A stretch of 64,000 nucleotides of DNA from SHZL01 sp963784425 (GTDB lineage Bacteria; Pseudomonadota; Gammaproteobacteria; Xanthomonadales; SZUA-36). Shown piece after piece: positions 55,514-64,000 of this stretch. A program made the translations under genes and the position numbers. The stretch spans positions 130,822 to 194,821 of the forward strand of contig CAWARM010000008.1 of NCBI GenBank assembly GCA_963784425.1, read 5' to 3'. Below the pieces are notes generated by a model. That model saw only the letters and a list, made by a program, of their open reading frames with translations. It was not told the origin of the DNA and searched no databases. Position 1 is the first letter of the stretch, and every line of letters begins with the position of its first letter.

Positions 55514-56639
55514 TCAGGCATAAGGTTCTTCAATCGTAAAATCATGGTGAATAAAGTGCCGCCCCAAAAAGCGCTGGGCTCCCCAGCAGTGCTTCATATA
55601 GAAATAGTAAATGAACGCGATCAACATGAAGGTATAAAAACTGAAATAGTCTGGCAGGAAGCTGAATTCAAACGCAGCACCGATTCCCGCCAGCACCAAA
55701 CTAAAAGCCATCATCCCCGCCCAGGCGGCACCTACACTGAAACCCGCACGCAGGAAAGCGTGGTGCAGGTGATTCTGATCGGCGGAAAACGCCGAACGCC
55801 CTTCGCCCCAGCGCCGCCAGATCAAGGTGGTGGTATCGAGCAAAGGCACGGCGAACAGCCAAACGGCGGTCATGGGCATAAACGCCCTTTCCGGGCCACT
55901 GCCAAGCTTGATCAGGCACCATGCCAGCACCAGTCCCAGCATCAGCGAGCCCGAGTCACCCAGGAACACCCGCGCCCTGGCATTCCAGGGCAAGCGTGCA
56001 TTGAGCATGAGGAAGCCCAGCACAGCGGCCATCGCGATGAACAGGAACCACATCATCGATGTTTGCCCTGATAATGCAGCAAACGCGGCCATGCCGGCTG
56101 CCGTAATGATGAAACATGGCGCCGGATAATCCGTCCATACCATCAATGAGGTTGAAGGAATTGATCACACCCAGGGCAGCGAAAATCGTAATGGCTACTG
56201 CCGGCCAGCCCAGCACAAACACTTCAGCTGAAAACAGTCGTCCAAAATCGTGCAACTGAACGCCGGTGAAGTGGATGATGGCAAGGCAGACCGCCATTTG
56301 CAGGAATAATCGCAACAGGACGTTCAATTCGACGAGATCATCCAGCAGGCCGGTTAAAAACAGCACAGCCCCGCCCATCAGCAAGACCAGAAAAAAGGGA
56401 ACTGTGGCAAAATCCGGCACGGCGCCTGTGGTGCGCGCCACAAAAAACGCCGTAATGAGTGCCACAAAAACCGCCGCACCCCCTATGGTCGGCGTTTTGC
56501 TCTCGTGCACCTTGCGCTCGCCCGGATGGTCTACCCAGCCGATTTTCATCGCAAAGGGGATCAGCAGCCAAGCCAGGCCTGCGCTCAGCAACAAGGTGAG
56601 CGGTAGCAGCAGCCAGGTATTTTGTACCAGGTGCGTCAT
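55514..56639 (-). CDS. WecA/MraY-like undecaprenyl-phosphate glycosyltransferase, frameshifted
   Basis: About 375 residues with roughly eleven membrane helices. Motifs: DHPGERKVH at the first loop, LLDDLVELN (Mg-binding Asp pair), NSFNLIDGMDGLSG, and FSADQNHLHHAF with the His cluster. The frame breaks near 56120 after AMF. It starts the lipid-linked repeat unit by adding a sugar-1-phosphate, possibly GlcNAc, to undecaprenyl phosphate. Same strand as the rest of the operon; a REP-like palindrome (56681-56699) lies upstream. Confidence 0.85.
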
Positions 56640-56659
56640 GAAATATCCCTTTTCATTGG

Positions 56660-58085
56660 CTACAGTTTACTCGCAATGGACCCCGGCTCAAGGCCGGGGT
56701 GACGAGATGTCCTGGGTTCACTGTTTTGACTCGCCGACGAATACGACTGTGCACAGGCCACGCCCATGATGCAGGCGTACAGGATAGCGACGGCCGGTAA
56801 CTGCAGGCTGAAATCCACCGTGGCGTGCACCCCTACCAACACCGAGGCCGCCACGCCTGTGGCCGGGTAGACCCAGTCACGGTGACGCTGCTTTACACCG
56901 CGCCAGCAGATCAGGCCAGCCCGGCCAGGGCAAGGTACAGCGCCAGTGCGGCCGGCAATCCCAGTTCAAAGGCATCCTCCAGCCAGGTGTTATGTGCCCG
57001 GTCGTAGTGGAAACGGTTCTTCGTTACGATCGTACAGGCGGAAACTGTCGGAAAAAGTGCCGTATCCAAAGCCCAGCAGCGGGTTATCGGCGATACCCCG
57101 GTTGACGTTGGCAAATACCGCCAGGCGCTCTTCCGAAGTGAGATCGGTGCGTTCGATTCGATCCATCAGCACCTCGCTGGTGAGGTAGAACGAAATACTG
57201 GCCACCACCAGCGCCGCGATGACCGTTACCCGTGATAGCCCCTTGCGGGCGGAACCGCGCCGGTCCAGCACGAGCAGCAAGGTAATGGTGCCAGCCAGGG
57301 CTGCCGTAAATCCACCACGGGAATGCGTGAGCACCAGCGCAGTCACCATCAGCAACACCGCCATCAGTGGCTTCCAGGCCTTCAGAATGAAGTCTTCAAC
57401 CTGTTGATCACGGTCCTTGGGCACAAAATAGGGCATCACTTCGGGCCGCGCCATGTGCTGGTAAAACCAGGCTATGGCGCACAGCAGGGCCAGCCCCTGC
57501 CAGGTAGCGAAGTGATTGCGGTTGATGAACGTGCTGCGCACATCATGGGCCAGCACTTTGCCGCCGAACAGCCAGTCGGGATAGTAGCCGCTCCAGTAAA
57601 CGTACAGGCCAAAAACCGCATAGGCCAGGCCCACGGCGGTGAGCCAGGCAAAGCGCAGTCTGCGCCCGCGTGCGATCGCGCCCCAATTGCAAGGCCAGCA
57701 GAAAAACCAGCACATAGGACAGCAGCCGCAACAGGGCCATCCAGCCGTCATCCGCAGCAAGCGATATGGAGCCGGGCAAAGTGGTACCCAGGGTTTCGCT
57801 GGCCAGAGACCACAGCGGGTGTTTCCATGCTTCCGGAGTCCACGACGCCATCTGCACCAGGGCCCAGGCGACGGCGAGCACAAACAAGCTGCCAATCACG
57901 CCATGCGGAAGCCGGCTGACTTCGCCCTGCTTGCGCACATTGACCAGCACCCATATGGCGGTCAAGACGGAAGCCACCAGCGCACACAGGCTCCACGACC
58001 ACTCACGATTGCTGCCAAGCGGCAGCGGCGCCAGCGACACCAGTAACATCAGACCAATGAACAGTGCGCGATTCATGTGCTTCAT
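56660..58085 (-). CDS. O-antigen ligase/polymerase (Wzy-like), frameshifted
   Basis: Start ATG 58085 (MKHMNRALFIGLMLLV). Ten or more hydrophobic segments; the large periplasmic loop has RSTFINRNHFATWQGLAL, the Wzy_C signature region, and ALVLTHSRGGF. Frames change near 57700 and 57000, and the C-terminus ends within a REP-like palindrome (HPGLEPGSI), so the tail may be altered. It would polymerise or attach the repeat units assembled on undecaprenyl carrier. Confidence 0.75.
56681..56699. repeat. REP-like palindrome
   Basis: CCCCGGCTCAAGGCCGGGG, identical to 59357-59375; arms CCCCGGC/GCCGGGG. Lies at the 3' end of the polymerase gene. Confidence 0.6.
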
Positions 58086-58132
58086 CTCATGGCAGCCGTC
58101 TCTGAGCCTGGCAACTGGCTCATCCGGTTGCC

Positions 58133-59272
58133 TCATGGCAGCAAACCCTGCACCATCACGAAACGGCGAATCCACAACTGGTCGCGTTTCTGGATGTCGG
58201 TGGGAAACTTGCTGGCCGCCGCACGGGCCAGTTCCACGTCGGTGTAATCGCCCTGCAACAAGACCCACAGCGGCTCACCTTTGAGTGACTGCTCATAGAT
58301 CGCCCAGGGTGCCCAGTCGGGATGGTCATCGGTAAAGTCCATCAACTTCGCCTTATTGCGAAGAGCGATCACCTGGATGGTGTAGTGCTGCGGGTCCCGC
58401 TCAAGGATCCATGTTGCCTGTAGGAGCGCGCTTGCGGGTGGGGCCGCGTCAAATTCATCAACGGCAGTCTCGTCGGCCAGTTCGCTGCCAGCAACTTCCG
58501 CTTCAAGTGCAGGCGCAGCGTCCGGCGCCTCTTCAGAAGGCACTGCCGCTGTCTACGGGTAAATCTGCGCCGGGGATTGCATCGCCCGCAGGCGGAGTTG
58601 TACGCGGACGGAGTTAGCTCTGGCACGTCCACAAGGGCTTCCGGAATCGGGTCGTAAATGGGTTCGGCAACGTGTTCGGCGCTTGTAGTGGCTTCGGTAG
58701 CGGCTTCGGTAGTGGCTTCGGTAGTCGGCTTCGGAGTGCTTAGGAGTTGGGTACCGAGTGGGTTCTGGAAAGAGTTCGGAGACAGGCGCGCCGGCTTCAT
58801 ATTGGGCGACAATTTTTGCTGACTCGGCGTCACCGTTGGATGCCGCCTCACGAAACCACTCCAGTGCCTTGGCCTGGTTGGGCTCCACACCCAGTCCTTC
58901 GCGATACAGTACGCCCAGGTTGTATTGCGCATCGGCATCACCCTGCCAGGCGGCCATCTGGAACCACTTCAGCGCCTCGAAATCACTTTGTGGCACGCCC
59001 TGCCCGGAACTGCACAGGTAGCCCAGCTTGGTTTGCGCCCCGGCATGATGCATTTCGGCCGCCTGCTGCAGCCACTTCGCTGCGTTCGACGTGTCCTGGG
59101 GCACGCCCTGCCCGGTCCAGAACAGCATGGCGATGGCGTAATAGGTTTCGGCCAGTACGCCGGGGTGAACCTGCTCCGGCGGGCTGCGGGTCACTTCCAG
59201 CCACTCGCCCAGGGCCTTGTCGTAGTCGCCCTTCTGGTAGGCATCAAGGCCTTCCTGGTAGTCGGCGTGCAA
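58133..59272 (-). CDS. Sel1-repeat protein with C-terminal SPOR domain, frameshifted
   Basis: About 380 residues. Three to four Sel1 repeats of 36 residues (AKWLQQAAEMHHAGAQTKLG; ALKWFQMAAWQGDADAQYNL; ALEWFREAASNGDAESAKIV) are followed by a Thr/Glu/Pro linker with a repeat of TEATTEA, and a C-terminal SPOR domain (QHYTIQVIALRNKAKLMDF to WIRRFVMVQGLL). Frames change near 58740 and 58550. The N-terminus (TTG 59272) is preceded by a hydrophobic stretch, so a signal peptide is likely. SPOR binds denuded peptidoglycan, so the protein may anchor the export apparatus at division sites. Confidence 0.7.
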
Positions 59273-59313
59273 GCTGGACAGGTCAGAAGGAATACCAGCA
59301 AGCAGAACCCGTC

Positions 59314-59452
59314 ATTGCGGGCTTGACCCGCAATCCACTGGATTGACTCATGATGACCCCGGCTCAAGGCCGGGGTGACGGAGTAATTTGCTGGGGTGAT
59401 GAGGCTAGTTTGCCGGGGTGTCGGAATCGTCATTGCGGGCTTGAGCCGCAAT
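59314..59452. repeat. REP-like palindrome cluster
   Basis: Contains ATTGCGGG/CCCGCAAT at 59314-59334, CCCCGGCTCAAGGCCGGGG at 59357-59375, and a partial copy at 59432-59452. It fills the gap between the Sel1-SPOR and phosphatase genes. Confidence 0.6.
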
Positions 59453-59467
59453 TCCACGTGACGATGC

Positions 59468-60242
59468 TCACCCTTTCCCGCCCGTTTGCAACACCCGTTG
59501 TTCAGCCCCTTCCAGCACCAAACAGGTCAACACCCCAGAGCTGAACGCACCGGTATCGATACCAATGCGATTGGGACGCCATTCGACCTCAGGTGTGATG
59601 GTGTGCCCGTGTACCACAATGTGCTCGTGGGTGGCGGTGCTCTCGGTAAAGTCTTCGCGTATCCACAGCAGGTCTTCGTTGCGCTGTTCCTGCAGATGAG
59701 TCCCGGGCCGAATGCCGGCGTGGACAAAGCAGTAGCTGCCGGCGGTGTGCATCGGCACGAGCTGGCTATAAAACTGCAAATGGCTTTGCGGCAAGCGGCG
59801 CTCCAGTTCGTCGCGCAGGTCGTCGAGTTGCTGCCGCGAAGGCTCAGGCGAGGTGGCGACACCGTAACTATGCAAGCGTGGCGCGACCACCATAGGTCAA
59901 CCAGGCGGCCACAGCCCTTGGATGCTGCAGGAAATCCAGCAGGGTCTGTTCGTGGTTGCCTTTCAGGTAGACGGGCTTGAACCCCGCCAGCGGCGCTTCC
60001 AGCAAGAGATCGATGACTTCTCTGGATTGCTCGCCCCGGTCGATGTAATCACCCAGGTACACAAGGGTTTTCTCTCCGCTGTGGTCAGCGGCATCTTCGA
60101 GAATGAGTTGGTGCAATTGCTGCAGCAAATCCAGCCGCCCATGAATATCACCGATGCAGTAAATGCGCTCACCGGCGGGCGCAAAGGGTTTTACCGCGAC
60201 CTGCTCCTCCTCGCCCATCCAGCGCTTAAGGAAGCTTGGCAA
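59468..60242 (-). CDS. PPP-type Ser/Thr metallophosphatase, frameshifted
   Basis: About 257 residues. Metallophosphoesterase motifs in order: GDIHGRLD, GDYIDRGEQS, LKGNHEQ, then after a break near 59890 a HAGIRPG and VHGHT segment. These are the PPP family signature (GDxHG, GDxxDRG, GNHE). Beside a tyrosine autokinase it could remove phosphate from the export machinery, although Wzb-type low-mass phosphatases are the usual partners. It overlaps the upstream gene by 17 bases. Confidence 0.78.
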
Positions 60243-60980
60243 GCCAGGCTTCCATTTCGGCCAATGCCGCAGGGTCGGTGCTTTCGATCAAGGGCCGGGT
60301 TACCGCCAGGTCTCTATCCCACTTGGCCAACACACCCATCAGGCTGCCGGGCTGTGTCCGCCAGGCCAGCAGTAACTGGTCACGCAACATGGCGACCGCT
60401 TCGGCATCCATGTACTCGCGGTGCGCAAGGCCAATTTCCATGCGTTGAGTGAATAAGGTGCGTCCGTGCGTCCGGTAAAGATCGACATTTTCCAGGGCGC
60501 CACGATGTCTTCCGGTTCCTCATGCAGCACCCAGCGCACATTGGCCAGACGCAGCCAGGTGGCGGGTTGTGCGGGTGCGCGTTGCAGGCTCTGTTTGGCT
60601 TCGTCCATGGATGCCAGGTAAGCATCCCGTCGTTCCAGTGCGGGTGTGTTGAGATCCAGGGCGCGCAGCAGGTGCAACAGGCTCAGCCCGTCGTGGTAGC
60701 GATAACTGTCGTCCTGTTCTGCCGCTTCCGAGGCAAAACGAATCAGCACGCCGAGGCGGTCAGAAGGAATTTCCCGCGAGGAAAAATAGCGCGAAATGGC
60801 GATATCAACCGGAAGATAGCGGTAGCTGGCGGCGAGACGCGGCCAGGCGAGCATCATGGTCGCGATGGCAACAAGGCCCGTGAATGCGATGTATGCGGGT
60901 GAAGCAATCTTTAGGAAGTCACTCCGTCTCAGGCCGGGTGACTGGATCCTTGCCGAGGTGACGTTCACAGGACACGTCAT
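60226..60980 (-). CDS. Single-pass membrane protein of the EPS operon, frameshifted
   Basis: About 251 residues. One N-terminal membrane helix (PAYIAFTGLVAIATMMLAWP) and a soluble part with TPR-like helices (ATWLRLANVRWVLHEE). A break near 60440 divides it; the end continues REYMDAEAVAMLRDQLLL. I do not recognise a family; similar proteins occur in EPS loci between the polymerase and phosphatase genes. Confidence 0.5.
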
Positions 60981-60998
60981 GCGGACTTGATCCGCAAT
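60979..60998. repeat. REP-like inverted repeat
   Basis: ATGCGGA-CTTGA-TCCGCAAT, related to the clusters at 59314 and 35427. Lies between the membrane protein gene and the tyrosine autokinase gene. Confidence 0.45.
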
Positions 60999-61002
60999 CT
61001 AG

Positions 61003-63297
61003 TCAAGTGGAATAGTACTTTCCGTAGCGGCCATAATGGTAGTAGTACCCCGAATCCCCGTAACCCACGCGGCTATAGCGCTTCAGGTCCACCTGCTGCA
61101 GCACTACGCCGGCAATGGAAACATCTGCTCTGCGCAGCAATTCGATCGCCGCCTTGGAAACTTTGCGTGGCGTTTTGTCCCAGCGCACCACGAAAATGGT
61201 TTTATCCACCACCCGCCCCAAAATGCGCGCATCGGCTACGGCCATGACCGGCGGTGTGTCTATCACCACCAGGTCGTAACGCTACTTCAGCAGGTTGATG
61301 ATCTCCGCCATGCGGTGGGAAGAGAAGATATCGGTGGCATTAGCGTACTTGGCTGTGCCGGTCGGAAGGTAATCCATGTTGCCCTTCTCATCGCGCAATA
61401 TGAAATGTGAAAGTTCCTCGTCCCCAGCGACAACCAGGTCCGAAAGCCCCTTGTGCTCACCCCGCAAACCAATTTTTTTCCTATGCTGGAACGGCGCAAG
61501 TCCCCATCGACAATAATGACCTTTTTGCCCGCTGCCGCCACCACGCGCGCCAGGCTCAGGGCCAGGGAGGTCTTGCCTTCCTCCGGCACGGAAGAGGTGA
61601 TTTGCACCGCTTTCACCGGGTGATCCGGGTCCGACAAGGCCAGAGCAAACTTGATTGAACTCAGGGCCTCGATGACCGAAGAGTTGGGTTTTTCCAACAC
61701 GTAGTCGTGCAACAACATCTTGCCCGGAATAATCGGGATCAGGCCAATGACATATTCGCCGAGCACGTGCTGGACCTGCTCGGGGTTGGTCATGCCGGGG
61801 TTCAATAACTGCAAGGCCAACACCAGGCCACAGGCCCCGAAAAAACCCAGCAGAATGTAGTTGGTCAACAACCGGTTGCGATCGGGATAGGAAGGCCCAC
61901 CCGGCACTTCTGCCTTTGAAATGACGCGCGCATCGGATGATTCCAGCCCTTGGGTGGTGCTGGTTTCCTTGAAACGGTTAAGGAAGGTCTCGTACAAGGC
62001 CCGGTTGGCTGCAGCTTCGCGTTGCAAGGCGCGTAACTGGATGGCTTCCTTGTTTTGTGAACTGGTCTCACCCTGGGCCGCGTTCAGGCTGCCTTCCAGG
62101 CTGGCCACCTTGGTGCGCGCGAACTCAACCTCGTGCTCCAGTCCAACCGCGATGCGCTCCACTTCGGTACGGATTCGCTCACGGATTTCGATGATTTCCG
62201 CCTGCACCTGCAGCATGCGCGGGTGCTTGGGGCCATATTCAACCGAAAGTTCCGATGCCCGGCTCAGGGCCTGGGCTTCCTGAGCGCGTAGCTGTTGCAC
62301 CAGGGTTGAGGACATGACTTCAGCAGCCGTTTCGACTCCCTGCGTAGTTCCTTGCAGCAACCTGGTCAATTGCTCATGGCGAGCCTCGACTTCAGCCAGG
62401 CTGGCGCGGGCCACGATCAATTGGCTGTTCAGTTCGGAAAGCTGGGCATCGGCCAGGCTGGATCCCGAGGTGTCTGCGAGGCCATATTGATCGCGGTAGA
62501 TTTCCACCGCACGCTCAGATTCCACCACCTTCACTTCGAGTTCCGCGAGTTGCTCGGTCAGCCAGCTATTGGCTTTCTCGGTCGCTTCAAACTTGGCTTC
62601 GAGCTGGTCCACGATATAGGCTTCCGGAATTTCATTGGCCAGCAAAGCCGCAGTTTTCGGGTTCAGGGATGAAAAAGAGATGTTGATGACATTGCTCAAA
62701 ATCAATGGACTGCACACTCAGCTTGCTCAGCAGAATGCTGCTTGCCGCAGATATCAGCCGCAGTTGTTGCTGTCGTCCACTTCTTGCGGGCTGGCTGCAA
62801 CCGGCGCCTCCACCCGTTCGGTTTCGATACCCATGGCCTCCTTGATGGATTTTTTCCAGCTGGCAGGAATCCAGAACGGGGTTAGGTATTGAGAAAATCA
62901 AACAGGCTCTCTTCCGGCTCGGCCAGGGCCGGGTTAAATTCCGGGTCATTCAGCAGGTTCAGCCGCTTGATCACCTTGCCGGCCAGTACACGTGAGCGCA
63001 ATACTTCAATCTCGCTGGTCACATCATCTTGCGAATTGCTACGGCTCAGGACACGGTCTCGAAATCCACCACCTTTGATTCCGGAATTCCAATCAGCAAG
63101 ATGGAACTGGCGGTATAAACATTCTTGATTTCGTTGACCTGGATATAGCCGATAATCGTGATAAAAATGGTGAGAGCCAAAATCAGCTTCTTACGGAACC
63201 ACAGCAACTGCAGGTAATCGAGCAGCGGAAACGACTGCCCTGCTTCATCGGCTTCCCACTTATCCTGGGTATTCTTGCCGGCTTGGGGATCCATCAT
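61003..63297 (-). CDS. Wzc-type polysaccharide co-polymerase / tyrosine autokinase, broken
   Basis: About 765 residues restored. Wzz-like N-terminus with membrane helix (FRKKLILALTIFITIIGYI), long coiled coil, second helix before which PGGPSYPDRNRLL occurs, then BY-kinase: Walker A' SSVPEEGKTSLAL, Walker A IIVDGDLRR, Walker B VVIDTPPVMAVADARI, and a C-terminal tyrosine cluster. Breaks occur near 63060, 62890, 62700 and 61475 (an A run), and an in-frame TAG at 61282-61284 falls between LLK and RYDLV. It controls polymer length and export with the Wza-type protein just upstream. Confidence 0.8.
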
Positions 63298-63310
63298 GTG
63301 CTAAACATCC

Positions 63311-63898
63311 TCAAAACAGCCGTTCCGCAACGCGAATGATATCCCCGGGCTGGACCTTTTCTGTCACGCTCAACTTGATCTCCTTCTGCTCCGGATCATC
63401 GGCCCGAATCACGTAGACATAATCCTGCTTCGCGCGGTAGGTGTACCCCCGGCATTGACAATGGCCGTGAGGTAGGTCATCCCCGGCTCATAAGGGAAAT
63501 GCCCCGTGGCCGCTTACTTCACCCACCAGGTAGTACGGTTTGAGGTTACCCATTCCCACCTGGATAAAAATTCGCGGGTTGACCAGGTAATCCGGTTTGA
63601 AGCGGTCAACCAGCACCTTTTCCAGTTCCGCCGCGGTCAGGCCGTTGGCTTCCACCCTGCCAATCAAAGGCAGAAAGATCCGGCCTTCACCATCCAACTG
63701 GAACTCGCCGGAAAGATCCGGCTGGTTGAATATGCTGATCTTGATCTTGTCGCCAGGGGCCAGTTTGTGGGTGGTGTCACTGGCGCCCAGTTCCGGCAGA
63801 GGTTTGGCTGCCGCTTCCTGAGCCCAGGCAGGTGTCACACTCAGCCAAAAGCAGCACAGCACGAAACCAAGCAGAGAGTAAAACACCCGCGCTCTCAT
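63311..63898 (-). CDS. Wza-type polysaccharide export protein, frameshifted
   Basis: About 195 residues from ATG 63898 (ATG 63955 is possible). Signal peptide YSLLGFVLCCFWLSV then the mature start after AWA; polysaccharide export domain LAPGDKIKISIFNQPDL and a SLBB-like segment ending YYLVGEVSGHGAFP. Breaks near 63490 and 63450; the restored end is VQPGDIIRVAERLF. It forms or gates the outer-membrane channel. First visible gene of the EPS operon; 63899-64000 shows nothing. Confidence 0.8.
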
Positions 63899-64000
63899 GA
63901 TCCCGGGCAGGCGACGATCAAACCCGTTTGGGCTTAGCGAAAATTCGAAATACATGATCGCCTTCGGACATCAGACTGCGGTGTTAATTGCGCGACAACA

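Overview
The window reads as chromosomal DNA of a gammaproteobacterium. The evidence is a fimV/truA pair, the block tig-clpP-clpX-lon-hupB-tRNA(Val, Asp)-ppiD-fabI in the order familiar from Pseudomonas and relatives, a FimV with LysM domain, phhAB with an Lrp-type regulator, and a DksA-family protein. No plasmid, phage or CRISPR functions were seen. The genus cannot be fixed from sequence reading alone.

Layout. 1-38 kb is mostly core: truA (partial), fimV, asd, aroC, prmB, a Sco copper chaperone, psd, ppnN, a BlaI/BlaR1-like pair with candidate operator, tRNA-Pro(CGG), a large membrane protein, a MITE-like palindromic element beside an MBL-fold hydrolase, a ZIP-like membrane protein, pepQ, cysS, sufE, an OmpA-family porin, a DksA variant lacking two zinc cysteines, yidD, a dihydroorotase, fabI, ppiD, two tRNAs, hupB, lon, clpX, clpP, tig, a six-tRNA array, a candidate Csr/Rsm-type small RNA, and the lrp/phhAB locus. 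36.4-38.6 kb is a toxin-antitoxin island (three PIN-domain modules). 38.9-41.3 kb holds a broken ABC exporter and a YdcF-like protein.

41.5-48.4 kb is the highlight: a lasso-peptide biosynthetic cluster. It has an RRE protein (B1), a transglutaminase-like leader protease (B2), a CxxCxxCC protein, a PRMT-like methyltransferase, an asparagine-synthetase-like cyclase (C), a 58-residue precursor too short for routine ORF calling, an HPr-kinase-like kinase and a nucleotidyltransferase. The predicted core has a microcin-J25-like ring (Thr1 to Glu8) and two cysteines.

48.5-64 kb, all on the minus strand, is an exopolysaccharide locus: a heparinase II/III-like protein, then (after a patch of antitoxins and a deleted parE) galE, UDP-glucuronate decarboxylase, a WecA-like transferase, an O-antigen ligase/polymerase, a Sel1-SPOR protein, a PPP-type phosphatase, a membrane protein, a tyrosine autokinase of Wzc type and a Wza-type export protein.

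Caveat on quality: almost no frame breaks occur in the first 23 kb, but from about 38.8 kb onward nearly every long gene is frameshifted, often at short homopolymers (shown in detail for lon, ydcF, galE, uxs). I treat most of these as probable consensus errors, so products are described as the restored reading frame and the boundaries of broken genes are those of the whole gene.
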